Assembly: GCA_016283575.1 (NCBI GenBank)
Contig: JAEEND010000007.1
Location: 186,001 to 250,000, forward strand
Reading direction: 5' to 3'
Length of the DNA: 64,000 bases
Origin: Lachnospiraceae bacterium
Lineage (GTDB): Bacteria > Bacillota > Clostridia > Lachnospirales > Lachnospiraceae
Made by a program: the position numbers and the translations under genes. This document shows, piece by piece, positions 1 through 8,798 of this stretch. Position 1 is the stretch's first letter. Each line of letters opens with the position of its first letter. Under the pieces are notes generated by a model. The model saw only the letters and a program-made list of their open reading frames with translations. It searched no databases and was not told the origin of the DNA.

Positions 1-117
1 AGCGAGCCAAACTCCTAAAGGGATGGCATACAGCCATAAAATGTGTTAAACTTTACGGAGAATTAATGTGTGAACCGGATTAAGCCGGGATTGTAAAGAT
101 ATATTATAAACAAAAAG
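1..117 (+). promoter_or_regulatory. Unassigned leader-like segment before the first gene
   Basis: No coding frame is supported here. The segment can form two small hairpins, ATGGC/GCCAT at 23-37 and CCGG/CCGG at 76-89, and runs straight into a terminator-type hairpin that sits just ahead of the kinase start codon. It may be the 3' part of a regulatory leader cut by the window edge, or the 3' untranslated end of an upstream gene. I could not match it to a known riboswitch class. Confidence 0.25.
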
Positions 118-145
118 AAATGCCTCATGAAAATGAGGCATTTTT
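118..145 (+). terminator. Intrinsic terminator or attenuator before the kinase gene
   Basis: TGCCTCAT (121-128) pairs perfectly with ATGAGGCA (133-140) across a four-base loop and is followed by a T run. Only about 17 bases separate it from the ATG at 163, so it is either the terminator of an upstream gene or an attenuator in the kinase leader. Confidence 0.7.
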
Positions 146-162
146 AGAGAGAGGTACAAGGG

Positions 163-2859
163 ATGATTTCTTATTTGTGTAAGGGTAAAAAGAAACCGGA
201 ATTCACTGTGATCGTGGTTATATTACTGATCTTACTTTGCGTCGGTTTTATAAGTATCTTCGATACACCCGATTATGAAAGCGTCGGATTCTTTTCGGAA
301 TATAAGAATGTCAAGAAATTAAGCGACGGCTGGACCATGTGGACAGGCGCCGAATATGTTGAAACAAGCCTCCCTAATTATAAAAATATAGAAGTTACGG
401 GGAATGCGGTGGTGCTTACCAATACCATTCCCGAAGATTTCCCCGATAACGGTTCTTTTATGTTCAGATCCGCGCTGCAGATAGTTGATGTATATGTGGA
501 TGATGAGCTTGTCTATCAATACGGACACAATAAAAATGCAGCCTTCGGTAATTATCCCGGGTCCATATGGAACTTCATACATATAAAAAGTGAAGATGTG
601 GGTAAAACCATAACGGTTCGCTTAGAGTGCCCCTATGATGCCTATAAGAACTTCTTTAATTCTTTTTATTACGGAACTCCCAAGGAGCTTGCGGGTCATT
701 TGTATCATAAGTATATAGTGAGCCTTTCCATCATCTGTGTTTCCATGATAATCGGACTTACACTTTTATTATATGTGGGCGCTATGCTGATATTACGGTC
801 CGGATTCATTAAAAAAGCTTTCTATGCAGGTTTATCCGCCTTTACCATAGGTTTTTATCAATATACGGAATGTAAGATGACACAGATCACAGTTGATAAT
901 ATTGCAGGCTTTGCCGCAGCCAACTTCCTGTCACTTGCCCTTGTTCCCGTAGTGATCCTTCTTTATCTTGATACGGTGGAAAAAGAACGTTACACCAAAC
1001 TGATAAAGCCCTTTGCCTATATTCTTATGGGCAATATCGTAGTGCAGATCGTACTTCAGTTTTTTAACATCGGAAACTTTTATAACATGGTATGGGTAAC
1101 TCACGGATTCGTGGTGGTTGCGAGCCTTGTGGCATTGGTCACAGCCATTCTTTTTGCAATCCATGGCCGGGGTCAGGAAAGAGTCACTGTTATTGTATTC
1201 AGCGGAACATTGGCATTTTTCGGTATTGTTGAAGTGTTCCTCTATTATAAGACCACAGCTTTAAATGCGGACCTTCTTAACGGAGGAATGCTTCTTGTTA
1301 TCCTGATCGCCGCTACAGACTCAATTCTCACAGCCTACAAAATGGCCATGGAAAACAGGGCGGCAAGAGAAGAAAACGAAGCAAAGAGTACCTTTCTTGC
1401 CAATATGTCCCATGAAATACGTACTCCCATGAACGCAATCTGCGCCATGTCGGAGCTTCTCATGGAATCGGATGAAATATCAAAGGGCGACAGGGATTTT
1501 GCGGAAACCATCAATTCATCTGCCAATAACCTTCTGGAGATCATAAATGACGTGCTGGATTTTTCAAAGATCACAGCCAACAGATATGACATTCTTCCCG
1601 AAGAATATGAACTTCAGAAGCTTATATATGATGTAAAAGAAATTATCGCGGTGCGTGCCGAGGAAAAGAATCTTGAGTTTTCAATAACCGTGGATCCCTG
1701 GCTTCCACATGCTCTGATCGGTGATATGGGCCGTATCAGACAGATTCTTTTGAATGTATTAAATAATGCCGTTAAATATACAAAAGAAGGCAGTGTTTCC
1801 CTGAAAGTAAAGGGCGAGTATACGGAAAACGGCAAGATGTATCTCATAATGGAGGTTGCGGATACAGGTATCGGTATTAAGCAGGAGGATCTGGATACAC
1901 TTTTCGAAGCCTTTGTACAGGTTGATAAGAGGCGTAATCGTGAAAAAGAAGGAACCGGTCTTGGGCTTGCGATCTCACAGGCTCTTGCTCACTTGATGGA
2001 TGGTGAGATAACCGTTAAATCCAAGTATCAGGAGGGCTCATTATTCACAATTAAAGTTCTTCAGGACGTAAAGAATACGGAAAACTTCAGAGTGGCTCTT
2101 AAGAAGATAAAGGATGAGATTCTTGTTGTGGAAGGTGATTTCCACAAGAGCGGAATCATAAAGACGATCCTTGCACAGCTCGGTCTTGATTTCACAACAG
2201 TTACACGTGAAGAGATCCTTGATGATAAATTTAATGTAAAGAAGGCTATGGTATTCTTTGATACCTATGAAGGAGATGTGCTTGCCGGTGAAGAATTCCA
2301 TGAACAGCATCTTAATCTCAAGATGGTGGCGATCCTGGAAACACTGGAAAAAGCTGACTGCTTTGAGGAATGTGAGATTTTAAGATTCCCCTTAAGCTGC
2401 GCCGATTTCATGGATGCTCTTACATCGGAGAAAAAAGAGAATTCAGCAGTTTCTTTTGATGCGTCAGAAGCAAAGGTAATGGTTGTTGATGATAATGTGG
2501 TCAACTTAAGGATCATGAGGGAGCTTCTCATGAAATATAAGATCAATCCCGTGCTTATTTCTGATGGCGAGCAGGCTATCGATGCCATGAAGCTTAAGCA
2601 GTTCGACCTTATATTCATGGATCACATGATGCCCGGTATGGACGGCGTGGAATGTGTAAGAAGGATCAGAGAACTGGATAATGACCAGGGCCGCGATGTT
2701 AAGATCATCGCTCTTACCGCCAATGCGGTTAAGGGTATTGAGAAGATGTTCCAGCAGAACGGTTTTGACGGCTTTATCTCAAAGCCGGTATCAGTTTTGC
2801 GGATAACACAGTCATTGCTTGATTTCCTTCCGAAAGAAAAGATCAAAAATAAAAATTAA
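163..2859 (+). CDS. Hybrid sensor histidine kinase with receiver domain
   Basis: Membrane-bound hybrid two-component sensor of 898 residues. An N-terminal membrane segment (about 15-33) is followed by an extracytoplasmic beta-rich sensor region and a block of hydrophobic helices (about 183-395) laid out like the 7TM-DISM sensors. The HisKA box has SHEIRTPMNA with the phospho-accepting His at residue 417; the ATPase domain shows NAVKYTKEG and DTGIGI and GTGLGL boxes. A degenerate receiver-like stretch lies at about 655-770. The C-terminal receiver has the DD pair in VVDDN, the phospho-Asp at 820 (MDHMMPGMDG) and a conserved Lys in ISKPV. No separate output regulator is adjacent, so the receiver probably passes phosphate to a partner encoded elsewhere. 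The signal sensed cannot be told from sequence. The next gene downstream encodes a surface protein but has its own promoter. Confidence 0.9.
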   Translation: MISYLCKGKKKPEFTVIVVILLILLCVGFISIFDTPDYESVGFFSEYKNVKKLSDGWTMWTGAEYVETSLPNYKNIEVTGNAVVLTNTIPEDFPDNGSFMFRSALQIVDVYVDDELVYQYGHNKNAAFGNYPGSIWNFIHIKSEDVGKTITVRLECPYDAYKNFFNSFYYGTPKELAGHLYHKYIVSLSIICVSMIIGLTLLLYVGAMLILRSGFIKKAFYAGLSAFTIGFYQYTECKMTQITVDNIAGFAAANFLSLALVPVVILLYLDTVEKERYTKLIKPFAYILMGNIVVQIVLQFFNIGNFYNMVWVTHGFVVVASLVALVTAILFAIHGRGQERVTVIVFSGTLAFFGIVEVFLYYKTTALNADLLNGGMLLVILIAATDSILTAYKMAMENRAAREENEAKSTFLANMSHEIRTPMNAICAMSELLMESDEISKGDRDFAETINSSANNLLEIINDVLDFSKITANRYDILPEEYELQKLIYDVKEIIAVRAEEKNLEFSITVDPWLPHALIGDMGRIRQILLNVLNNAVKYTKEGSVSLKVKGEYTENGKMYLIMEVADTGIGIKQEDLDTLFEAFVQVDKRRNREKEGTGLGLAISQALAHLMDGEITVKSKYQEGSLFTIKVLQDVKNTENFRVALKKIKDEILVVEGDFHKSGIIKTILAQLGLDFTTVTREEILDDKFNVKKAMVFFDTYEGDVLAGEEFHEQHLNLKMVAILETLEKADCFEECEILRFPLSCADFMDALTSEKKENSAVSFDASEAKVMVVDDNVVNLRIMRELLMKYKINPVLISDGEQAIDAMKLKQFDLIFMDHMMPGMDGVECVRRIRELDNDQGRDVKIIALTANAVKGIEKMFQQNGFDGFISKPVSVLRITQSLLDFLPKEKIKNKN

Positions 2860-2879
2860 TAAAAAAAATAAATAGCATC

Positions 2880-2908
2880 TTGCATATTTAAGTGCGGGAT
2901 ACTATTCT
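2880..2908 (+). promoter_or_regulatory. Sigma-A type promoter of the surface protein gene
   Basis: TTGCAT (2880-2885), 17-base spacer, TATTCT (2903-2908). Transcription would start near 2914, upstream of the hairpin at 2933, placing that hairpin in the 5' leader of the surface protein mRNA. Confidence 0.5.
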
Positions 2909-2932
2909 TTCTTACAGACCTTTAGTTATATC

Positions 2933-2955
2933 AGAGCAAAACTATGCTCTTTTTT
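2933..2955 (+). terminator. Terminator-like hairpin in the leader of the surface protein gene
   Basis: AGAGCA (2933-2938) pairs with TGCTCT (2945-2950) and is followed by six Ts, then AACGGAGG, the ribosome site of the next gene. It may end kinase transcription or act as an attenuator, because the best promoter for the surface gene lies upstream of it. Confidence 0.55.
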
Positions 2956-2970
2956 AACGGAGGTTTTTTT

Positions 2971-4464
2971 ATGTTTAAAATCAGAAAATTAAGAAGATTA
3001 TTTACAGGACTGAGCTTTCTTATGGCTATCGCCATGCTCGGCATTTTAACTTTACCCATGGAAGCCCATGCAGGTTCTTTTACTCACAAGCATACGGATG
3101 CGTGTTATGTAACAAAGACCAAAACCTGCAGCAAGCATCATATAAGAACGGACAAAAATACCATTAATCTTCATTGTTTCACCTGCGGAACCTTCCAGAC
3201 CTTTGATCAGACCATTTACTGGGATTGCTGTGATAATGCTCTGGAACCGAATCATGACGTGGCTTATCAGCAAAGATGTCCGGTGTGCGGTACTTACAGA
3301 CGCAATGAAGTGCCCACCACCACAAGAAGCCATACTTATACGGCCAGGGAGCTTTCCTGCGGAATGGCTGACGGCGCCGAAGAAGCAGGAGTATCACTTA
3401 CTGCCGATACCGGTTCCTGGACCAATGACGGGGTAGTGCTTTCTGCCGGGGTAAATATCAAAAGCAGCAAGTTTTCTCTTGCGGCAGATCCCTATTCTTT
3501 TTCAGGAGGCTCTCCTGTTTCGGACAGCAGCGTGAAAGTAACGGAAAACGGCGATTATACAGTGACAGTAACGGGAAGTGACGGCCGTACCGCTTCTGCT
3601 TCGGTTAATGTTTCAAATATCGATAAGGCTGCACCAATCGTAAGTCTTGTTAATCTTACAGCCGGTTACTCTGAAAGCGGGGTGGATCTGCAGGTTTCTT
3701 TTTCGGATGACGCATCGGGAGTTAATGAAGGTTCTGTTTCTTTTAACGGAGGAGCGGCATCCAATGCCACAACCCTGCATGTAAGCAGGAACGGAACGTA
3801 TACGGTGAGCGTAAGCGATAATGCCGGAAATGTGGGAACTGCCTCAATAGAAGTAACCAACGCATGTAAGGACCCTGCGGTTGTAGCGGCGGAGATGGCA
3901 GCAGCAGAGAAGGCGGCAGCAGAAAAGGCAGCAGCAGAGAAGGCGGCAGCGGAAAAGGCAGCGGCAGAGAAGGCAGCAGCGGAAAAGGCAGCGGCAGAGA
4001 AGGCAGCGGCGGAAAAAGCTGCACAGGATAAGAATAAGACAAGTGCAGTCCAAGGCGCTGCAAACACCAAGTCAGGCGGCAAAGTAAAGACAGGAGCCAA
4101 TGCCGTAAGCTTAGGCGATACCAAGAAGAACGGAGACACAAAAACAACCGGTTCAGACGAGAAGAAAAGCCCGGGGCTTTTTGAATCCATATCGATTATC
4201 AAAAAAAATGCCAAGAACAGTGATTGGAAAGAAAGCATTGACCCGACCTCTGTTGATAAAACATCATCAGAACTTACAATTGCCGGAGACGTAACGGAAG
4301 TGGTAACTCTTGGTATGGCTGATGTCACAAGAGGAAGGGACAATGCAGACAACGCTTTGAAGGACCATACTCTTGATATAGTTCTTCTAACCGCAGGTTC
4401 TTTAATCGCACTGATTTCCGTCATCTTCGGAATAATGATTATCCGCAAGACCAAATCCAGATAA
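2971..4464 (+). CDS. Secreted surface protein with Ig-like domains, AEK repeat and C-terminal anchor helix
   Basis: Start chosen at 2971 because CGGAGG lies seven bases upstream; an in-frame ATG at 2944 falls inside the terminator hairpin. The 497-residue product has a signal peptide ending near AHAG. Next comes a Cys/His-rich segment (about residues 28-105) with paired CxxC motifs (CFTCG, CPVCG) and several His, looking like a metal-binding or disulfide-rich module. Two Ig-like or Big-type beta domains follow (about 145-310), the second with DxxSGV and DNAGN motifs. Then eight 5-residue Ala/Glu/Lys repeats, a low-complexity linker, and a C-terminal hydrophobic helix ending in RKTKSR. There is no LPxTG, so it is probably retained by the C-terminal helix. 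Likely an envelope protein; ligand unknown. Confidence 0.75.
   Translation: MFKIRKLRRLFTGLSFLMAIAMLGILTLPMEAHAGSFTHKHTDACYVTKTKTCSKHHIRTDKNTINLHCFTCGTFQTFDQTIYWDCCDNALEPNHDVAYQQRCPVCGTYRRNEVPTTTRSHTYTARELSCGMADGAEEAGVSLTADTGSWTNDGVVLSAGVNIKSSKFSLAADPYSFSGGSPVSDSSVKVTENGDYTVTVTGSDGRTASASVNVSNIDKAAPIVSLVNLTAGYSESGVDLQVSFSDDASGVNEGSVSFNGGAASNATTLHVSRNGTYTVSVSDNAGNVGTASIEVTNACKDPAVVAAEMAAAEKAAAEKAAAEKAAAEKAAAEKAAAEKAAAEKAAAEKAAQDKNKTSAVQGAANTKSGGKVKTGANAVSLGDTKKNGDTKTTGSDEKKSPGLFESISIIKKNAKNSDWKESIDPTSVDKTSSELTIAGDVTEVVTLGMADVTRGRDNADNALKDHTLDIVLLTAGSLIALISVIFGIMIIRKTKSR
3898..4017 (+). repeat. Eight 15-base tandem repeats inside the surface protein gene
   Basis: Eight units encode AAAEK-type pentapeptides. 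GAGAAG and GAAAAG codon pairs alternate from unit to unit, giving a 30-base higher-order period, which suggests expansion of a two-unit block by slippage or recombination. Confidence 0.9.
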
Positions 4465-4545
4465 GTTGATTTTTTTGTCTTTTCCACATATACTCTTACT
4501 ATATGTTTTTTGCTTGATAAAAAGTATTACATAAAGAGGATTGAT

Positions 4546-5592
4546 ATGTGGGAAGATAACGTGCGCAGGGTTGTGCCCTACGTTCCCGGTGAACAGCCCC
4601 GGGTTAAAAATCTTATTAAATTAAACACCAATGAGAATCCATATCCACCTTCGCCTTTGGTTTATAAGGCGATGCGGGAATTTGATTGCTACGATTTAAA
4701 AAAGTATCCTGACCCCAATGTGGGAGAATTGGTTAAGGCACTTTCCGAAACATATAATGTGCCGGAAGATCAGATTTTTGTGGGTGTCGGTTCCGATGAT
4801 GTGCTGGCAACGGCTTTTTTAACATTCTTTAACTCGGATAAACCTATTCTTTTTCCTGATATTACATATTCTTTTTATGATGTCTGGGGAGAGCTTTACG
4901 GAATACCATACGAGCAGATTCCGGTAAAAGAAGATTTTTCCATTGATATAAATGATTATCTTAAAGTAAACGGCGGCATAGTGATAGCTAATCCCAATGC
5001 TCCCACCGGTCTTTATGAAGATCTTTCAAATATAGAAGAGCTTCTTAAGAAGAATACGGATTCCGTAGTGATAATCGATGAAGCCTATATTGATTTCGGC
5101 GGAAGATCGGCACTTCCTCTTATAGAAAAGTATGATAACCTTCTGGTTGTAAGGACATATTCAAAGTCACGTTCCATGGCGGGAATAAGGATCGGATATG
5201 CCTTCGGAAGTAAGAAGCTTATTAAATATATGCTGGATGTGAAATTCTCGGTGAATTCCTACACCATGAATATGCCATCCATTAAGGCAGGCGTCGCTTC
5301 TCTCAAGGATCCGGATTATTTTAAAGAAACCACGGAGAAAATCATAAGTACCCGTGAGTGGACCAAGAAGGAGCTTAAAAAACGCGGCTTTTCTTTTCCT
5401 GACAGCATGACGAATTTTATTTTTGCCCGTCATGAAAGTCTGGAGCGAGATTATATCTTTAATAAATTGAGAGAAGAAAATATTCTGGTAAGAGCCTTTA
5501 ACGGCGAAAGAATTAAGGAATATTTACGAATTTCCATAGGTACGGATGAAGAAATGAAGCGTGTAATGGAAGTGCTTGATAAAATAGTATAG
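4546..5592 (+). CDS. hisC: Histidinol-phosphate aminotransferase
   Basis: PLP-dependent class I/II aminotransferase converting imidazole-acetol phosphate to histidinol phosphate, cytoplasmic. The start at ATG 4546 is preferred over TTG 4510 because AAAGAGGA lies just upstream and the protein then begins MWEDNVRR, as HisC proteins usually do. The product is 348 residues. Visible landmarks are NENPYPPS near the N-terminus, the IIDEAYIDF strand that carries the Asp contacting the pyridine nitrogen, and RTYSKSRSMAG with the PLP Lys at residue 207, then GIRIGYA. The rest of the his operon is not in this window, so this is an isolated copy. A role with aromatic amino acids is possible in this family, but the sequence reads as ordinary HisC. 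Confidence 0.9.
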   Translation: MWEDNVRRVVPYVPGEQPRVKNLIKLNTNENPYPPSPLVYKAMREFDCYDLKKYPDPNVGELVKALSETYNVPEDQIFVGVGSDDVLATAFLTFFNSDKPILFPDITYSFYDVWGELYGIPYEQIPVKEDFSIDINDYLKVNGGIVIANPNAPTGLYEDLSNIEELLKKNTDSVVIIDEAYIDFGGRSALPLIEKYDNLLVVRTYSKSRSMAGIRIGYAFGSKKLIKYMLDVKFSVNSYTMNMPSIKAGVASLKDPDYFKETTEKIISTREWTKKELKKRGFSFPDSMTNFIFARHESLERDYIFNKLREENILVRAFNGERIKEYLRISIGTDEEMKRVMEVLDKIV

Positions 5593-5607
5593 GAGATTGT
5601 GTGATTA

Positions 5608-6093
5608 ATGAGTGTTTTTACTAAATATGTGATCGTGTTTCTGGTATCCATGCTTCCACTGGTGGAATTAAGAGGTGCAGTGCCCATTGCTACAGGCTTC
5701 GGACTTCCTCTGATTCAGAGCAGTATCGTGATCATAATCGGAAATATGCTTCCCGTTCCTTTTATCTATCTTTTTGCAAGAAAAGTGCTGGAATGGGGCA
5801 AGGACAAAAAGCTTATCGGTAAGTTCTGTACCTTCTGTCTTGAAAAGGGACATAAGGGTGGGGAGAAGCTTCAAGCAAAGGCGGGAAGAGGTCTTTTTGT
5901 TGCCCTCCTTCTTTTTGTAGGTATTCCCTTACCCGGCACAGGTGCATGGACAGGAACACTTGCAGCATCCATTTTGGATATGGATTTTAAGAGTACCATT
6001 CTTTCCGTAATCTTAGGCGTATTACTTGCAGGCGTTATCATGACTGTTGCAAGCTTAGGTGCCTTCGGAGCGTTATCATCCCTTTTCGTTTAG
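5608..6093 (+). CDS. Small multi-drug export family membrane protein (COG2426-like)
   Basis: A 161-residue integral membrane protein with about four to five hydrophobic helices. It has the conserved PLVELRGAVPIA stretch near the N-terminus and GIPLPGTGAWTGTLAA in the middle, both typical of the Sm_multidrug_ex family. The transport substrate of this family is not established and the name is historical. The gene starts 15 bases after hisC, so the two are probably cotranscribed, although no functional link is evident. The in-frame GTG upstream is closed by a stop, which fixes the start. Confidence 0.75.
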   Translation: MSVFTKYVIVFLVSMLPLVELRGAVPIATGFGLPLIQSSIVIIIGNMLPVPFIYLFARKVLEWGKDKKLIGKFCTFCLEKGHKGGEKLQAKAGRGLFVALLLFVGIPLPGTGAWTGTLAASILDMDFKSTILSVILGVLLAGVIMTVASLGAFGALSSLFV

Positions 6094-6135
6094 TGAATTT
6101 GCGAAGGGCTTCTATTAATATAGACAGGTGAACAA

Positions 6136-6882
6136 ATGGAAAGTTATACTGATTTTGCCGGTATATATGATGAATTTATGGAAGACACCCCCTATGATCA
6201 GTGGGCGTCTTTCATTCATGAAAAGCTAAAAGAACATGGCATTTCCGATGGACTCCTATTGGATCTTGGCGCGGGAACCGGAGAAATGACGAGACGTATG
6301 AGAGACCGCGGGTTTGATATGATCGGAGTGGATAACTCTACGGAAATGCTAAATATAGCAAGAAATAAAGAAGAAAATCCCGAGGAGATACTTTATCTTA
6401 ATCAGGATATGCGTGAATTTGAGCTTTACGGAACGGTGATGGGCATCATGAGTGTCTGTGACTGCGTAAATTATATTACGGATCCGGAAGAGCTTCTTTC
6501 AGTTTTTAAGCTTTGCAATAATTATCTCGACCCCAAGGGTATATTTATCTTTGATTTTAATACCAAAAGAAAATATGAGTCCATCGGGGATGCCACCATT
6601 TCCGATGTAAAGGAGGATGCAGCCTTTATATGGGATAATTATTATGACGAAGAAGAATGCATTAATGAGTATGACATTACCTTCTTTAAAGAAGACAAAG
6701 AAGGACTCTATAAAAGATTTGACGAAACCCACATTCAAAGAGGCTATGACCTTGATGAAATAAAGGATCTCATAGAGAGATCCGGCCTTATATTCTTAGA
6801 TGCTTTCGATGATTACTCTAAAAAGAAAGTATGTAAGGATACGGAGCGGATAGTGGTAATATGCATGGAGCAGGGAAAATGA
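6136..6882 (+). CDS. SAM-dependent methyltransferase, class I
   Basis: A 248-residue cytoplasmic methyltransferase of the Rossmann class. The SAM-binding motif I is LLDLGAGTGEMT (about residues 40-51), followed by the acidic ribose-binding position in MIGVDNSTEM and a motif-II-like region NQDMREFEL. The C-terminal part (FDYSKKKVCKDTERIVVICM) resembles the YqeM/Cyclopropane-type small-molecule methyltransferases of Firmicutes. The substrate cannot be read from sequence. Its stop overlaps the start of hslO (ATGA), implying translational coupling with the redox chaperone. Confidence 0.8.
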   Translation: MESYTDFAGIYDEFMEDTPYDQWASFIHEKLKEHGISDGLLLDLGAGTGEMTRRMRDRGFDMIGVDNSTEMLNIARNKEENPEEILYLNQDMREFELYGTVMGIMSVCDCVNYITDPEELLSVFKLCNNYLDPKGIFIFDFNTKRKYESIGDATISDVKEDAAFIWDNYYDEEECINEYDITFFKEDKEGLYKRFDETHIQRGYDLDEIKDLIERSGLIFLDAFDDYSKKKVCKDTERIVVICMEQGK

Positions 6883-7745
6883 GTGATTATATAGTGAGAG
6901 CCACGGCAGCAGGCACCAAGATTCGTGCTTTTGCAGCAGTGACAACAGATTTATGTGAGGTGGCAAGAAAGAGCCACAACACAAGCCCCATTATGACAGC
7001 GGCCCTTGGAAGACTTCTTACAGGTGGCGCCATGATGGGTATTATGCAGAAGGGTGAAGAAGATCTGCTTACTCTTCAGATCAAATCCGCGGGTCCCGCG
7101 AGAGGGCTTACCGTTACGGCGGATTCAAAGGGAAGAGTAAAGGGATATGTGCTTGTTCCCGATGTAATGCTTCCTCCCAATGCCCTTGGTAAGCTTGATG
7201 TGGGCGGAGCTGTGGGACCCGGTGTTTTAACTGTAATTAAAGATATGGGCCTTAAGGATCCCTATGTAGGAACCATAGATTTACAGACTTCTGAAATCGG
7301 AGATGATCTGACCTATTATTTTGCCGTAAGCGAGCAGGTACCATCCACAGTAGGCTTGGGTGTTCTTATGAACAAGGACAATACCGTAAAGCATGCAGGC
7401 GGCTTTATAGTGCAGTTAATGCCTTTTGCGGAAGATGAGATCATAGATAAGCTTGAAGAGAATTTAAAGAATATTAAGTCGGTAACCTCTCTTTTTGAAG
7501 AAGGTCATACACCTGAAAGCATTCTTGAGCTTATATTACAAGACCTTGATATGGAGATTCAGGATAAGACTCCTGCAGAGTTTTACTGTAACTGTTCCAA
7601 GGAGCGTTTCTTAAGAGGCCTTGCTTCTCTTGATAAGAAAGAGTTAAAAGAAATGGCCGACGAAGGCAAAGAAATCGAAGTGAACTGCCAGTTCTGCGGA
7701 AAGCACTATTATTACGGTGCCGATGAAATCCGTAAACTCATATAA
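6879..7745 (+). CDS. hslO: Redox-regulated chaperone Hsp33
   Basis: Cytoplasmic holdase chaperone activated by oxidation. The start at 6879 overlaps the upstream stop and is served by GGAGCAGGG; an in-frame ATG at 6861 lies inside the upstream gene. The 288-residue protein has the Hsp33 core, with SGPARGLTV-like substrate-binding region and a GGFIVQLMP strand. The C-terminal zinc switch has the CNC pair and CQFC pair about 30 residues apart, the four Cys that bind zinc when reduced. Length and motifs are standard, so it should be functional. Confidence 0.93.
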   Translation: MSDYIVRATAAGTKIRAFAAVTTDLCEVARKSHNTSPIMTAALGRLLTGGAMMGIMQKGEEDLLTLQIKSAGPARGLTVTADSKGRVKGYVLVPDVMLPPNALGKLDVGGAVGPGVLTVIKDMGLKDPYVGTIDLQTSEIGDDLTYYFAVSEQVPSTVGLGVLMNKDNTVKHAGGFIVQLMPFAEDEIIDKLEENLKNIKSVTSLFEEGHTPESILELILQDLDMEIQDKTPAEFYCNCSKERFLRGLASLDKKELKEMADEGKEIEVNCQFCGKHYYYGADEIRKLI

Positions 7746-7785
7746 ACCGGCGCGCATCTTATTGATAAGACAATATATTGATAAT

Positions 7786-7825
7786 AAAAATCCCAACAGG
7801 CTTTTATATGCCTCTTGGGATTTTT
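7786..7825. terminator. Bidirectional terminator between convergent genes
   Basis: AAAAATCCCAA (7786-7796) pairs with TTGGGATTTTT (7815-7825), with an additional CAGGC/TGCCT inner stem. T runs occur on both strands, which suits hslO (plus) and the minus-strand gene that follows. Confidence 0.85.
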
Positions 7826-7891
7826 AAGTTTGTTTTTTCTTTTAAACATTATCCTGTATTTTAACAGGTCGGCTGAATTCAAATTGGGGAA

Positions 7892-8572
7892 TTATTTTAT
7901 ATATTCATAAAATGCTTTTAAATATTCAGGGTTCTCACGTCCCAATACAAATGTCAGATATACGGGTTCGCTTCCGTCATAATCAGTATTATTCTTGATA
8001 AGCTCTGAATCACTTATATCGATACCTGCGGGGAAGGGCGGGAATACTTCGCCGGTCTCACCGTCTTCATAGCTTAAATAAAGGATCTTACCTTCATTAT
8101 TCATGGACTTTACAAAATCCGTACCGAATATGGTCTCGAGATTTTCATAGAACTGTTGATTCTTTAAATATTCGGCAGTGGACTTGTCGCTTACGATCGC
8201 ATCGATCTCACCGATGGATAAGTTGGCAAGCAGCTTCTGAGAATTTACAAAGGATAACTGGTCCGCATATTCTTCCGCAGGATGAATATCGTAGGTGGTA
8301 TCGAATATTACTGCAAACTTGGTAAGATCAACATTTATCATCTCGGCAAACGCTGTAACTTCCGGAGCCTGATGAGAGTTTACGAAAATCGCTTCAAAGG
8401 CAACATCTTTCTTGGTCACAATGGACTTAATAAGAGAGAATGTGAATGCAACAAGGATAATTCCTATTATTACGTGCCATTTATAGTAGTGAACATAGTA
8501 TTTAAACTGGTATTTGAAACCCTTTGATTTAATACTTTCCTGAGTTTCTCTGATATCGTCGATTACGGGCAT
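7892..8572 (-). CDS. Membrane-anchored protein of unknown function
   Basis: Not a family I can name. The 226-residue product has a basic, amphipathic N-terminus (about 1-32), one membrane helix (about 33-52, WHVIIGIILVAFTFSLIKSI) and an extracytoplasmic domain of about 170 residues. That domain contains LSIGEIDAIVSDKSTAEYL and FVLGRENPEYLKAFYEYI, alternating alpha/beta in a way that loosely recalls substrate-binding lobes. It stands alone on the minus strand, diverging from the gene at 8799, and is probably a cell-surface component. TCTCCT downstream of the start on the plus strand corresponds to a good AGGAGA ribosome site. Confidence 0.7.
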   Translation of the reverse strand: MPVIDDIRETQESIKSKGFKYQFKYYVHYYKWHVIIGIILVAFTFSLIKSIVTKKDVAFEAIFVNSHQAPEVTAFAEMINVDLTKFAVIFDTTYDIHPAEEYADQLSFVNSQKLLANLSIGEIDAIVSDKSTAEYLKNQQFYENLETIFGTDFVKSMNNEGKILYLSYEDGETGEVFPPFPAGIDISDSELIKNNTDYDGSEPVYLTFVLGRENPEYLKAFYEYIK

Positions 8573-8665
8573 AGCTTGTCTCCTTTAAATAACAGAAACT
8601 ATTATAGCCTAAATATGCAAAATGTGAACTTATCATATCTAAATATTTTCTAAAAAAATGTAAAA

Positions 8666-8697
8666 TTGTTTTATTCACGCTAAAACTCTGCTATCAT
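8666..8697 (+). promoter_or_regulatory. Extended -10 promoter for the gene at 8799
   Basis: TGCTATCAT (8689-8697) is a near-consensus extended -10 box. A TTGTTT lies 20 bases upstream, too far for strict -35 spacing, so the promoter would rely on the TGn extension. It would give an approximately 95-base leader. Confidence 0.4.
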
Positions 8698-8798
8698 AAG
8701 TAAGAAATCCGACAGGGAAAAGCTTCTTGTGGTATCCTCGATGATTCGGGTTTAAATTATAAAGATAATAAATACATACTATAGATTGGAGATTTAAA

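Noticed and set aside
1..117. Fluoride-type or cyclic di-GMP riboswitch, suggested by a GATGGCAT word at 22-29
   Set aside because: The rest of the conserved core and pairing scheme is absent; only generic hairpins are visible.
3666..4487. Minus-strand open frame of 273 codons opposite the surface protein gene
   Set aside because: It is an artefact of the GC-rich Ala/Glu/Lys repeat; translation is runs of Ala, Ser and Phe with no ribosome site or homologous look.
4510..4545. TTG start extending hisC by 12 codons
   Set aside because: No ribosome site and the extra residues are unlike HisC; ATG 4546 has AAAGAGGA.
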